Shown: piece after piece, positions 49,729 to 58,274 of the stretch | Numbering within the stretch: position 1 is the stretch's first letter | How the letters are laid out: each line of letters starts with the position of its first letter | Source of the DNA: Nocardia farcinica | GTDB lineage: Bacteria; Actinomycetota; Actinomycetes; Mycobacteriales; Mycobacteriaceae | DNA: 64,000 bases | Reading direction: 5' to 3' | NCBI RefSeq assembly: GCF_001182745.1 | Contig: NZ_LN868941.1 | Location: 32,709-96,708 of the forward strand | Program-made: the position numbers and the translations under genes | Notes under the pieces: model-generated | Told to the model about the DNA's origin: nothing | The model's database searches: none | What the model saw: only the letters and a program-made list of their open reading frames with translations

Positions 49729-51212
49729 CACCGCACCAGCCCTTGCACTGCCGCCAACGCACCATTGGCCGCATCGGTCAGGGGGCCGAGCTGGTCAGGC
49801 GTGAACGCCGGCTGCTCGGTGACCGCCTCCACGACCGCATCGGCCACCGCAGCCGTCTCCGGTGCGGCCTGTGCGGCAGCCACGACATCCTGCGCGGTCT
49901 GCTCGACAACGCCGACAGCCTGAGTGACGACGGGCTCGCTCTGAGCCCACTGGTCGACCTGATCGACAACCGCGGCGGCCTGCTCGAGCACCTGCTCACC
50001 GCCGGGCTGCTCCTGAACCCAATCGACAGCCTGCTCACCGGCATCTACCGCAACGGCGGCTTGCTCGCTGAACTGGTCGGCCAAGGTCGGGCCGGGCGGG
50101 GGCACCTCGCGCTCCTCCATGGGAATCTCGCCGTCGGGGGCCGGACCGGTGTATTCGGAGCCGTCATCGGCGAGCAGCACGAACCCGACCAGGCCGCCGA
50201 TCGCCCCGCCCGCGAGACCACCAGCGATCGCAGCCGGGATGCCGACGATCGCGGCACCGGCGGCCGCGCCGGCGGCGACGCCGATCGCGGTTCCGGCGAC
50301 ACCGCTGGTGACAGTGCCGATCACGGGTACGGGGATGAGCGTGCCCATCGCGGCACCGGCGATGCCACCGATCGTGCCGCCGATCAAGCCACCGGCGATG
50401 CCGCCGAAGACCGCGGCCGGAACGCCGATGACCGTGGCACCGATGCACGTTCCGGCTGCCGCGCCGATAACGGTGCCTCCGGCGAGCGCGTCAGCACGCG
50501 AGGGGGCGATTCCGACCGACTGCAACGCCGTGTTGGTGGCCTGCTGGGCTTCGCTGATGTAGGCGTTGGCCTTCCACGCCACATCGATCGGCACCCAGTC
50601 AGGCGTAGGGATGGACGCTCGCTTCGAGCCGATTCTTTCCGGCCCGACCGGCACCCAGTACTTCGGCTTCTCGGGCACCGGGGCCGGGGCGTGCAGGGTC
50701 AGCAGTTCCTCGCCCAGGCTCGGCTCGGGCGCGGGGGCACGGTACGGCGGAGTCGGCTCGACGTAGTAGTAGGTCTGCGGAGCCGGGGTACTCGGGGCCG
50801 GAGTGTCGTAGTACGGACCGACCTGGACACCACCACTGGGCGGCGCCGTCTCGTACTCGCTGGGAGCGCGCGAGGGTGGGTCGGGCAGGATTACGCCCAA
50901 CGGACTCTGGGACTGTGGCTTGGGCGGGAGCACGGGAGCGGTCGACACCCCGGGCTGTTCCTGCGGTTCGGCCGGGCCGGTGATTCCCGGCTGCCCCGAC
51001 GGGGCTGCCTGTGCCACACCGCAAGCAGTCATCAGGACCGCGGTTGCTACCGCTGGCGCGACCGCCACGCGGATGAGGTCGGTTCGGATTCCGGTGAAGC
51101 GGCGGTGAGCGGCCGATCGAGTTGTTCCGACACGCCGGGAGCCGCTGTAGGGGATCGGCGTTTCCGCCTTATCGCTGCACGCGCTTGCGGCAGCAGGACC
51201 TAGTGTTGTCAT
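49728..51212 (-). CDS. Membrane/secreted glycine-zipper protein
   Basis: The 494-residue protein has a hydrophobic N-terminal helix (VAVAPAVATAVLMTACGVAQA, in parts) that could be a signal peptide, a Pro/Tyr-rich region, a WVPIDVAWKANAYI helix, then about 130 residues of Gly/Ala/Ile/Val repeats (IGVPAAVFGGIAGGLIGGTI, GGAIGGLVGFVLL) typical of glycine-zipper membrane segments, and a helical tail rich in EQAAAVVDQ. It probably spans or inserts into the outer (mycolate) layer or assembles channels. ATG 51212 is supported by AAGGAAGG. Confidence 0.75.
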   Translation of the reverse strand: MTTLGPAAASACSDKAETPIPYSGSRRVGTTRSAAHRRFTGIRTDLIRVAVAPAVATAVLMTACGVAQAAPSGQPGITGPAEPQEQPGVSTAPVLPPKPQSQSPLGVILPDPPSRAPSEYETAPPSGGVQVGPYYDTPAPSTPAPQTYYYVEPTPPYRAPAPEPSLGEELLTLHAPAPVPEKPKYWVPVGPERIGSKRASIPTPDWVPIDVAWKANAYISEAQQATNTALQSVGIAPSRADALAGGTVIGAAAGTCIGATVIGVPAAVFGGIAGGLIGGTIGGIAGAAMGTLIPVPVIGTVTSGVAGTAIGVAAGAAAGAAIVGIPAAIAGGLAGGAIGGLVGFVLLADDGSEYTGPAPDGEIPMEEREVPPPGPTLADQFSEQAAVAVDAGEQAVDWVQEQPGGEQVLEQAAAVVDQVDQWAQSEPVVTQAVGVVEQTAQDVVAAAQAAPETAAVADAVVEAVTEQPAFTPDQLGPLTDAANGALAAVQGLVR

Positions 51213-51284
51213 TGCAGAGCCTTCCTTAAGTTTCTGCACCTGCTCCGGGGGCGGTTGCACCCGCGAATCCCGGAGTTCTCTGGG

Positions 51285-51312
51285 CCTTCCCCCCGTTGCA
51301 CCGGGGGGAAGG
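51285..51312. promoter_or_regulatory. Hairpin in leader upstream of glycine-zipper gene
   Basis: CCTTCCCCCC (51285-51294) pairs with GGGGGGAAGG (51303-51312). It lies 73 bp before the minus-strand start, inside the presumed 5' leader, so attenuation or mRNA stability is possible; otherwise it is a terminator from the right. Apart from this and the 13-bp repeats the 51213-51479 gap holds nothing. Confidence 0.45.
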
Positions 51313-51418
51313 TCCTTCACTTCGTGACGCTGATGGCCTCGGCTGTGGTTGCACCCACACCTTCGGCGTTCAGCGCCACACCCTCAGACGCTCTCTATCG
51401 CCCCACCTTCCTGGGATG

Positions 51419-51449
51419 ATACGTTATTCCCATACGATACTTGCATACG
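51419..51449. repeat. Three ATACG boxes phased at exactly 13 bp
   Basis: ATACG starts at 51419, 51432 and 51445, in units ATACGTTATTCCC, ATACGATACTTGC and ATACGTTGCGAGA. They lie 31 bp before the GTG of the divergent HTH gene at 51480, a likely operator array for that protein. Confidence 0.6.
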
Positions 51450-51479
51450 TTGCGAGACTTCTCTAGGGGGTGCGGCAAG

Positions 51480-51974
51480 GTGTTTCCTGATGGACCACCG
51501 GCCCCGGCGCGCGCAATGACGCGACGCATCACGCGCGGATTCGACCCCGTGGCGCTCAAGCGCGCCCGCGAGGAGCATCCGAACGAAGATCTCCGCCGCC
51601 GGGCCGAGGTCGCGCGGCTGGCGGGTGTGGGCGTCGCCACGATTCAGCAGTGGGAGGCTGGAAAGAAATCCCCCCAGGTCAATCTGCTGTTCCGTGTCGC
51701 TGCCGTACTCGGCGTTCCGATGGAGCAGCTCGTCCCGATTCCGCGTGAGCAGCGCTATCTGCGTGACTGGCGCGTCCTGCGCGGCATGCTGGAATCGGAC
51801 CTGGCTGCCCGTACCGGAATCAGCGGTTCGTCGATAGGCCGCCTGGAAGAAGGCTCGGCCGCCCTCACCGACGAAAACGCCAACCGCCTCGCCGAAGCCT
51901 TGGGTATCACGGCTATCGAAGTGCGTGCCGCCTACGACCGGGCCCGCAACCGCGCCGTCGGCGCACCCGCTTGA
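51480..51974 (+). CDS. Double-HTH XRE-family regulator
   Basis: The 164-residue protein contains two successive XRE-type helix-turn-helices: LRRRAEVARLAGVGVATIQQ-WEAGKK and LRDWRVLRGMLESDLAARTGISGSSIGRLEEG. The GTG at 51480 is preferred, with AGGGGG 9 nt upstream; ATG 51516 lacks a ribosome site but starts nearer the first domain. It is divergent from the conjugation operon across 13-bp ATACG repeats and may repress transfer. Confidence 0.75.
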   Translation: MFPDGPPAPARAMTRRITRGFDPVALKRAREEHPNEDLRRRAEVARLAGVGVATIQQWEAGKKSPQVNLLFRVAAVLGVPMEQLVPIPREQRYLRDWRVLRGMLESDLAARTGISGSSIGRLEEGSAALTDENANRLAEALGITAIEVRAAYDRARNRAVGAPA

Positions 51975-52200
51975 ATTCCTACCCCGCACCAGGCTCGGCC
52001 TGCTCGGCACCGTGAACCCCCTTGCTTCGGGCTCTGCCGGAACACTGGGCGGCTCCAGCAGGTGGGATCGTGCACTCCACTCCTGTTTCGTGAGATCACA
52101 CACCCCCGGAGCGTACTTACTCCGCGTGCCGCCCGCAAGCGCTTATCACTACGAAATCACTAACATATTGCCCTTTTGGGTCGAAATTCGTTGGTGGGGG

Positions 52201-52229
52201 CTGACTTGTCGTGAACATCTGACTACACT
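52201..52229 (+). promoter_or_regulatory. Leaderless promoter for the HTH-like gene at 52236
   Basis: CTGACT (52201-52206) and TACACT (52224-52229) are separated by 17 bp; transcription would start at or next to the ATG at 52236, giving a leaderless mRNA, common in mycolate-type actinobacteria. The preceding 226 bp after 51974 contain no gene; CGGAG...CTCCG near 52117 is a weak inverted repeat. Confidence 0.6.
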
Positions 52230-52235
52230 CTTGCT

Positions 52236-52916
52236 ATGCCCTCCGGACATCCAGAGTTCTTCGGGGAAGTCGTCAAGGCTCGCCGTGAGTACCTCAGCCT
52301 CACCATGGCCGAGGTGCGCGCCGCCGGCGGTCCTGCGCAGACGACGATGGTCCGGACCGAGCGCGGAGAGCTAGACAACCCGCAGAAAAAAATCTTCGCG
52401 AAGTTCGATGAGGCGCTGCGCTGGGTGCCTGGATCCGCCGCGGCCGCCTACTGGAATGGGGAAGTGCCGGTTCCTCTCGAACCGGCACAGCCGCCGGCCC
52501 CGCCCTTGAGCCTGGCTGGTTCCGACGTCGAGGTTCCTCTCGACCAGGTCATCGCGTTGATGGAGTTACAGCGTGATCTCAACGCCGCCGCGGAGGCTCG
52601 CCGGGAATTGAGTGCCGACTCCGTCCAGGATCTCGCCACACGCCTCAACAGGGAGGTCAGCCTGATAGTTGGCCGCTGGGCCACCACTATGCTGGAACGT
52701 AACCGTGGCACGGAAGCGGTGCATCCCGGGCTCGAAGTGATCTTCGCCGATGCACTGTCCACTCCGGTCGACCCCGGCACTCCGGACGCCGAAGAGCGTT
52801 TGTATCGGCGCTGGTTGCTCGGTGGCCGCTCGGCTGCTGGCCTCGGGGAGGAGCTACGCCAGAAGTTCGAGCAGCGCTATCGGCAGCGAGGAGGTGATCT
52901 GGATGCAGACCAATGA
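52236..52916 (+). CDS. XRE-like regulator, first gene of ImmA cassette
   Basis: The 226-residue protein starts with an XRE-like N-terminal domain (FFGEVVKARREYLSLTMAEV, TTMVRTERGELDNPQKK), then a Pro/Ala linker and helical C-terminal part (VEVPLDQVIALMELQRDLNAA, VQDLATRLNREVSLIVGRW). It overlaps the next gene by 14 bp. It likely controls the cassette of protease, membrane protein and P450 downstream. Confidence 0.7.
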   Translation: MPSGHPEFFGEVVKARREYLSLTMAEVRAAGGPAQTTMVRTERGELDNPQKKIFAKFDEALRWVPGSAAAAYWNGEVPVPLEPAQPPAPPLSLAGSDVEVPLDQVIALMELQRDLNAAAEARRELSADSVQDLATRLNREVSLIVGRWATTMLERNRGTEAVHPGLEVIFADALSTPVDPGTPDAEERLYRRWLLGGRSAAGLGEELRQKFEQRYRQRGGDLDADQ

Positions 52917-53373
52917 CGGCTCTTTACCGCCGCTCAGTGCGCGCGTGAGCCGGCTTTTCGCTACCTTCCACGCCCGCTCCGCACCCGAACAGTCCGTCGA
53001 TGACGTTGCACGGTCGGTCAGTGCGATGTTGGGCAGGATCGTCCCCGGCGCCGAGATCGCCGCGTTGCGGGCGGGCGAATACGACCGCGACTTCGCCGAT
53101 CCTCAAATCCTTGCCGCTCTCGCGAAGCACTTCGGTGTCCCTCCGGCCTATCTGGCCGGAGCGGACGCCACCGCCGTGCGCCAGGTCGAAAAGGAGCTGC
53201 TGATGCTTGCAGCCACCCGCGATGCCGGCGTGCGGAGCCTGAACTTGCGCGGCAAGAAGATCGACATTGGCGAACTCGCCGACCACCTCAAACGACTGGC
53301 CAAACGGCGGTCCGACTCGCCGGATGAGGCGGCCACTCGCGACGTATCCGATACGTCTGACCTGGGGGAATAG
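52903..53373 (+). CDS. Second small HTH-type protein of ImmA cassette
   Basis: The 156-residue protein, ATG 52903 behind AGGAGG, has an HTH-like SVSAMLGRIVPGAEIAALRAG and ALAKHFGVPPAYLAGAD, then KELLMLAATRDAGVRSLNLRG and a charged tail. In ImmA-type modules the immediate upstream HTH protein is the repressor degraded by the protease; here two candidates are encoded in series. 19 bp precede the next gene. Confidence 0.7.
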   Translation: MQTNDGSLPPLSARVSRLFATFHARSAPEQSVDDVARSVSAMLGRIVPGAEIAALRAGEYDRDFADPQILAALAKHFGVPPAYLAGADATAVRQVEKELLMLAATRDAGVRSLNLRGKKIDIGELADHLKRLAKRRSDSPDEAATRDVSDTSDLGE

Positions 53374-53392
53374 ACTCGAGCGAAAGTAGGAG

Positions 53393-53929
53393 ATGACCGT
53401 GGTGAGAGGGGAGGGCGTGGTGAACAAAATGACCACGCGGTTCACAGAGCTGAGCAAACTCGTGCCGATCCCATACCCCTGGGATACGCGCGAATACATC
53501 GCGAGGGTAGCCGCATACCGCGGCCGGCCGATCGACTTGGTCCCCATCGCCCCGGGCGCTCTCTCCGGGACCGGCTGCGGAACCGGCAGCGGATTGTGGC
53601 TAGAACTCGACGACTCCGACGTGATCATGTACGGCGCGGATACCGAGTGGCACGCCGACCACATCATCGCTCATGAGATCGGCCACATGCTTCTCGGCCA
53701 CGGCAGTACCGAGGGGGAACCCGATCCCGTCGACGACCTTCCGCTCAACGAGCTCATGCCGTCGCTGTCACCCGATGCCATCCGCAACGTCCTGCGCCGA
53801 CAGGACTACGACAGCGCCCGGGAGCGTGACGCGGAGACCTTCGCCGACATGGTGATGGTCGAAGCGACTCTGCCCCAACGGAAACCGAGCCGGTTCCGGT
53901 CAACCTTCTTCCGAGCACGGCACCGATGA
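53393..53929 (+). CDS. ImmA/IrrE-type zinc metallopeptidase
   Basis: The 178-residue protein has the zinc motif HEIGH near residue 94 (HADHIIAHEIGHMLLGHG) with a downstream DAETFADMVM Glu/Asp helix. ImmA/IrrE proteases cleave XRE repressors in response to a signal. The first ATG (53393) has AGGAG directly abutting, so a GTG at 53402 or ATG 53429 may be used. Its stop overlaps the membrane gene by 4 bp. The two preceding HTH proteins are likely substrates. Confidence 0.8.
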   Translation: MTVVRGEGVVNKMTTRFTELSKLVPIPYPWDTREYIARVAAYRGRPIDLVPIAPGALSGTGCGTGSGLWLELDDSDVIMYGADTEWHADHIIAHEIGHMLLGHGSTEGEPDPVDDLPLNELMPSLSPDAIRNVLRRQDYDSARERDAETFADMVMVEATLPQRKPSRFRSTFFRARHR

Positions 53930-55107
53930 CCTCCCCGATCCCCGGCGTCGTGGCCTGGCCGGTGCTGGTCCTGTTCATCGCGGTCATCATCGGGCGCTGC
54001 TGGCTGCTGCGAGATGGCGCGGTGGACAAGCTCATCAACCGCGCGCTGGTCATTGCGCTCTTCGGACTGTTGCTGCGGGAAGCATGGTTCGAGCACATGC
54101 TGATCGCGATCCTGCCGTTCAACGATGCCGACGTCGTTCACTTCGCACGCCAGATTTCCTTCGGCTGCATCCTGTTCACCGTCTCGTGTATCTACGGCAT
54201 CGCTCAACTTTGGGCAGGAGCCGACCCAGAACACACCTGGCAGCGGCAACGTCGCTACGACCTCGTCGCCCTGATATCGACCATCACCATCCTGATTGCT
54301 GGAACTCCCGCCCGGCGGGCAGACCAACTGATCGATCAAGCCCTGGGCTGGCCAGCGGTCATCGCCTGGGTTGCGTTCTATCTTCCGATCGCGGCCACCG
54401 CCCTGCTCGTTGGCCGAATCAGCATCCGCGAGTTGCGCGGCGCCGATCAGAACACCTCATGGCGAGAGCGCAGCGTATACCTCGGTGTCCTGGCCATCGC
54501 GATCGCAATCGGTGCGGACTCCGTCTTCGTCCCCGTCGTAACGGCCCTCGAAGTCGCAGCCGATCGCCCTTCGGCAGACCCCGACATGGAGGCGAAGGCT
54601 TGGACCTTCTTCGGCGCCACCGTCGCAGCAGGCGCCGTCGTAGCGGTACCGCTGATCGGCACGGTTCTGGCCCTTTCCGGGTGGGACCGCACAAGTCGCT
54701 ACTGCCGCAGGCTGAAGCCGCTGTGGCGCGACCTCACCGCAGCCGTACCGGAGATCGTTCTCGCTCTGCCACAGGACCGATCCGGCCGAGTCGAGCCGGC
54801 CACCCGGCTGCACCGGATGACGGTGGAGATCCGCGATAGCTTGCTCTACCTCAAACGCTACGGAGCCGTCGACGAAGCTGGACAAGGCGCCGACGCATAC
54901 GCACGCCGCGTCGCCGCTGCTATCGCAGCCAAGAACGCTGGAGAAGCACCCCAGACCAGCCCTGCGCCTGCCGGGCGCCCTGCATTCGTCGGGGCCCGCG
55001 ACCTCACCGCGGAGCTGCAACAGCTGCTCGACCTCGCCGCCGCCTGGCCCACCGCCAAGCGGCAGGCCGGCCGAACCGAGTCGCCGGACACGGCACTGAC
55101 CCAGTAG
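53926..55107 (+). CDS. Multi-span membrane protein (MAB_1171c-like)
   Basis: The 393-residue protein has about seven membrane helices (WPVLVLFIAVIIGRCWLL; LINRALVIALFGLLLREAWF; YDLVALISTITILIAGT; VIAWVAFYLPIAATALLVG; VYLGVLAIAIAIGADSVFVP; WTFFGATVAAGAVVAVPLIG, each shown shortened) and a cytosolic C-terminal region with RLHRMTVEIRDSLLYLKRY. This matches the MAB_1171c-type proteins found after HTH-ImmA pairs in actinobacteria, of unknown transport or sensing role. ATGA overlap with the protease gene; the P450 follows after 8 bp. Confidence 0.7.
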   Translation: MTSPIPGVVAWPVLVLFIAVIIGRCWLLRDGAVDKLINRALVIALFGLLLREAWFEHMLIAILPFNDADVVHFARQISFGCILFTVSCIYGIAQLWAGADPEHTWQRQRRYDLVALISTITILIAGTPARRADQLIDQALGWPAVIAWVAFYLPIAATALLVGRISIRELRGADQNTSWRERSVYLGVLAIAIAIGADSVFVPVVTALEVAADRPSADPDMEAKAWTFFGATVAAGAVVAVPLIGTVLALSGWDRTSRYCRRLKPLWRDLTAAVPEIVLALPQDRSGRVEPATRLHRMTVEIRDSLLYLKRYGAVDEAGQGADAYARRVAAAIAAKNAGEAPQTSPAPAGRPAFVGARDLTAELQQLLDLAAAWPTAKRQAGRTESPDTALTQ

Positions 55108-55115
55108 GAGTTCCA

Positions 55116-56537
55116 ATGGCAGTGACAACATCCACCACCTCGGGCGGCCACTCCAATCCGCCGTTGCCCCACCCGAAATGGCGGCTGCCGATCATCAACG
55201 ACCTACTCACCATCAATCCCGTCAAACCCACCCTCACCTCGCTGCGGGATGCCGAGCAACTTGGCGGCATCTTCGAACGGCGACTCGTCGACTGGCCCAT
55301 GATCGTCGTCTCCGACTCCGAACTCATCACCGAGATCTGCGACGAGCGCAACTGGGCCAAACACCTCGGCGTCCCGCTCCGGAAGATGCGCCACATCGCT
55401 CGTGACGGCCTGTTCACCGCCCGCAACGATGAACCGAACTGGGCAAAGGCCCACGCTGTGCTTGCGCCGGCCTTCACCAAGGAGGCGATGCGCTCCTACC
55501 ACCAAACCATGCTCACAACGATCAGCGAACTCCTCGATTACTGGGCGAAGCGCGATGGCCAGTGGGTCGACATCGGCGAGGACATGAACAAACTCACCCT
55601 CGAGATCATCGCCCGAACTGGATTCGACTACACCTTCGACAGCTTCACACGCAGCGAGGTACACCCGTTCGTCGCCGCCATGCTGCGCGGCCTGACCTAC
55701 ATCTCCCGCAACAGCAACATGCCGCCCTTCTTGCAGAAGACCATCGGCGCCCGCGCGGCCGCGCGCCATAGCCGCGACATCACCTACGTCCGAACGGTCG
55801 TCGACGACGTCATCAAAGCCCGCCAAGCCAGCGGCACCGTAGGCGACCACCACGATCTGCTCGACCGGATGCTCACCGTGCCCGACCCGGCTTCCGGCGA
55901 GCTCCTCGACACCACGAATGTCCGCAGCCAGATCCTCACCATGCTCGTCGCGGGCCACGAAACCAGCGCTGGAGTCCTCGCTTTCGCGCTCTACGAGCTC
56001 AGCCGACGCCCTGAGATCGTCGCTGCCGCCCGCGCCGAGATCGACACACGTTTCGCCGACGGCGACCTGTCCACGATCGCCTACGACGACGTGGCGAAAC
56101 TCCGTACCCTGCGCCGCATCGTCGACGAGACGTTGCGCCTCTACCCGGTCGCGCCCGGCTTCTTCCGTGAAGCCCGGCACGAGACCACAATTGGAGGCGG
56201 CCGGTACCGCTTCGGGCCCGGCGACTGGGTACTCGTGCTCACCCTGCACGCCCACCGCGACCCCGCCACGTGGGGCCCCGACGCCGGCGAGTTCCAGCCC
56301 GACCGATGGCTGCCCGAACGAATGCGTTCTCTGGACGGCCGTCAGGTATTCAAGCCGTTCGGCACTGGGCTTCGCGCCTGCATCGGTCGCCAATTCGCCT
56401 ACCACGAAATCGTTCTCGCGCTGGCGCACATCCTGCAAACGTTCGAGTTCACCCCCGACCCAGGGTACGAACTCGACATCGCTGAGCAGATCACCCTCAA
56501 GCCGAACCGGTTCAGGCTGCGCCTCAACCACCGCTGA
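55116..56537 (+). CDS. Cytochrome P450, CYP102-like haem domain
   Basis: The 473-residue enzyme carries I-helix AGHETSAG (about 278), ExxR in ETLRLYP (about 337) and haem-ligand KPFGTGLRACIGRQFA (Cys about 420). The sequence pattern (ILTMLVAGHETSAGVLAF, FGTGLRACIG) resembles the haem domain of self-sufficient CYP102 enzymes, but it ends at haem-domain length with no reductase, so it needs external electron partners, none of which is encoded here. Substrate unknown, perhaps a fatty acid or lipid. AGGAG lies 5 nt before the ATG. Confidence 0.85.
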   Translation: MAVTTSTTSGGHSNPPLPHPKWRLPIINDLLTINPVKPTLTSLRDAEQLGGIFERRLVDWPMIVVSDSELITEICDERNWAKHLGVPLRKMRHIARDGLFTARNDEPNWAKAHAVLAPAFTKEAMRSYHQTMLTTISELLDYWAKRDGQWVDIGEDMNKLTLEIIARTGFDYTFDSFTRSEVHPFVAAMLRGLTYISRNSNMPPFLQKTIGARAAARHSRDITYVRTVVDDVIKARQASGTVGDHHDLLDRMLTVPDPASGELLDTTNVRSQILTMLVAGHETSAGVLAFALYELSRRPEIVAAARAEIDTRFADGDLSTIAYDDVAKLRTLRRIVDETLRLYPVAPGFFREARHETTIGGGRYRFGPGDWVLVLTLHAHRDPATWGPDAGEFQPDRWLPERMRSLDGRQVFKPFGTGLRACIGRQFAYHEIVLALAHILQTFEFTPDPGYELDIAEQITLKPNRFRLRLNHR

Positions 56538-56573
56538 TTGGGCGGATCGCCCGGCCGACGGCGCTGTAGCAGA

Positions 56574-56804
56574 TCAACGGGGCCCCGGCTGAGGGCGTGA
56601 TAACTCGGCGGAACGTCCATGCCAGCGCAGTGCGGCGTAGCCGACGGCGACCGACGCGGCGAGGGCCGCGACGGCGAGGGCCAGGCCAACAGGATCGGGC
56701 CGGAGCCCGTGTTTCGTCGTCATGACCAGCAGTACCGCGAGCCAGGGCAATCCGACAGCGGCCAAGGTGAACAGGAAATCGGCGCGGGGTGTGCGACCTG
56801 TCAT
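56574..56804 (-). CDS. Small two-helix membrane protein
   Basis: A 76-residue protein with two predicted membrane helices (FLFTLAAVGLPWLAVLLVM; PVGLALAVAALAASVAVGY) and basic ends. ATG 56804 with GGGAAG upstream. It is convergent with the P450 and divergent from the GT2-HTH fusion. Short hydrophobic proteins in this position may be membrane-active, but no family is recognised. Confidence 0.55.
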   Translation of the reverse strand: MTGRTPRADFLFTLAAVGLPWLAVLLVMTTKHGLRPDPVGLALAVAALAASVAVGYAALRWHGRSAELSRPQPGPR

Positions 56805-56905
56805 TCGGTGCGCTTCCCTTCCTTCGTGATCTGCGGGCCCGATCTGGGTGTGCGCTCGACTGGTTGCGGGCCCGGATCTCAGCGTAGCCGGTAGCGTGAA
56901 ACGCT

Positions 56906-57991
56906 GTGACCGGCAGCGTAACCCAGGTAATCAGCGTAGTGACCGCCGTCGGCCGCGTGGACCCGCAGCATTTGACCGAGGCGTACGAGTCGCTGTGCGC
57001 GCAAGTGCTCCCGGCTGGGTGGAGCTGGGAATGGGCCGTCCAATCCGACGGCCCCCACCATGACGAACTGCCGCTACCGGCCGCTGCCCGGCAAGATCCG
57101 CGGGTCCGACCGGGCAGCCAACCGCACGGCGGCCCAGCGGTCGCGCGGACCACCGCACTCGCCCGTTGCCACGGCCCGCTGGTGCGGGTTCTCGACGCCG
57201 ATGACCAGCTCCCCGAAACCGCGCTCGCGGACGCGATCACCGCCCTGTCCACCGATCCGGGTATTGGTTGGACGGCGAGCGCAGTGCTCGACCTCGTCCC
57301 TGACGGCACCCTCACCGGCTGGGACGGCGACCCCGCCGAAGGCGTACTCCCGCAGGGATCGACCATCGCCGCGTGGATGACCGACCCGGCCGCGTTGCGT
57401 ATCCATCCGGCCACCCTCACCGTGCGCCGTGCGCTTCTGGTAGCCGTCGGGGGGTGGTCAGCCCTGCCCGTCTCTGAGGACATGGGGATGCTCGCGGGCC
57501 TGGACAGCCTGGCCAGCGGGTACTTCTTGGCCAGGCCGGGCCTGGTGCGCCGCTCGCACCCAGGGCAGATGACCCGCACACCGGAGTTCGCCGGTCAGGT
57601 GGCCGCCTTGCGGGGGTTCATCGCCGAACGCGCGACCGTCCTGCGCGGCCTTTTCCCCTCCGCCGAGGAAGACGCCGCCCAGGCGCGCCAGCTGCTCGGC
57701 CGGCGGCTGCGCGACCTGCGCCGGGCGAGCAACCTGACGGGCCGGGATCTGGCGCACGAAGCAGGCTGGCATCCCTCGAAGGTCACCCGGACCGAGCAGG
57801 GCGGCCGGATGCCCACGCCCGATGATCTGCGTACCTGGTGCGCGATCACCGGGGCCCAGCTACACCTCCAAGACCTTCTGGCCGCCGTCCGCAACGTCGA
57901 TGCGGTCGCCGTGGAGGCCCGGCGTGCCAGAGCGCGGCAACGAACCATCGGCGCGAGCCCGGACCGGAGCAGCCCTCGGAATGATGATTGA
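56906..57991 (+). CDS. GT2 glycosyltransferase fused to XRE-type HTH
   Basis: The 361-residue protein begins with a GT-A domain of family GT2: VISVVTAVGRVDPQHLTEAY, VQSDGP, ARTTALARCHGPLVRVLDADDQLP (DxD at about 98-100) and LTVRRALLVAVGGWSALPVSEDMGML. A C-terminal XRE HTH follows (about 265-330: LGRRLRDLRRASNLTGRDLAHEAG, KVTRTEQGGRMPTPDDLRTW). The fusion of a sugar transferase to a DNA-binding domain is unusual and suggests direct regulation by the enzyme. A GTG 56906 start is likely; TAGCGT ends 8 bp before it. Confidence 0.75.
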   Translation: MTGSVTQVISVVTAVGRVDPQHLTEAYESLCAQVLPAGWSWEWAVQSDGPHHDELPLPAAARQDPRVRPGSQPHGGPAVARTTALARCHGPLVRVLDADDQLPETALADAITALSTDPGIGWTASAVLDLVPDGTLTGWDGDPAEGVLPQGSTIAAWMTDPAALRIHPATLTVRRALLVAVGGWSALPVSEDMGMLAGLDSLASGYFLARPGLVRRSHPGQMTRTPEFAGQVAALRGFIAERATVLRGLFPSAEEDAAQARQLLGRRLRDLRRASNLTGRDLAHEAGWHPSKVTRTEQGGRMPTPDDLRTWCAITGAQLHLQDLLAAVRNVDAVAVEARRARARQRTIGASPDRSSPRNDD

Positions 57992-58037
57992 TCGAGAGCC
58001 CGGCCGCGCGGCCACGATATCGGGCAGGATCGGCAGC

Positions 58038-58274
58038 GTGACCGATATCGCGGCCGCCGACGAGCGCGCAATCTTGGACCAGTTACGCAGGGCGCAGGAC
58101 GCTCACCACGGGGGCGATCAGCCCACCGCGAGCGCGTTGATAGACGACCTGCTGACCCGATACGGGCGCGAGACCGTGGACGCGGTGCGTTGGCGGCAGG
58201 CCCGTGACCAACTCGACGCAGATCTCAACCTGTACAGCATGTTCGGGACCGCCGGATTGATCGGCGACGACTAG
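58038..58274 (+). CDS. Small acidic helical protein
   Basis: A 78-residue product (TDIAAADERAILDQLRRAQDA start, HHGGDQPTASALIDDLLTRYG centre, LNLYSMFGTAGLIGDD end) is expected from GTG 58038; an ATG pair at 57981/57984, overlapping the GT2-HTH stop, would add up to 19 residues. It is convergent with the next gene and overlaps it by 4 bp. No family recognised; possibly an accessory of the fusion protein. Confidence 0.5.
   Translation: MTDIAAADERAILDQLRRAQDAHHGGDQPTASALIDDLLTRYGRETVDAVRWRQARDQLDADLNLYSMFGTAGLIGDD

Noticed and set aside
56821..56885. Direct repeat TGCGGGCCCG(G)ATCT before the GT2-HTH gene
   Set aside because: Only two copies, unphased, in GC-rich DNA; insufficient to call an operator.
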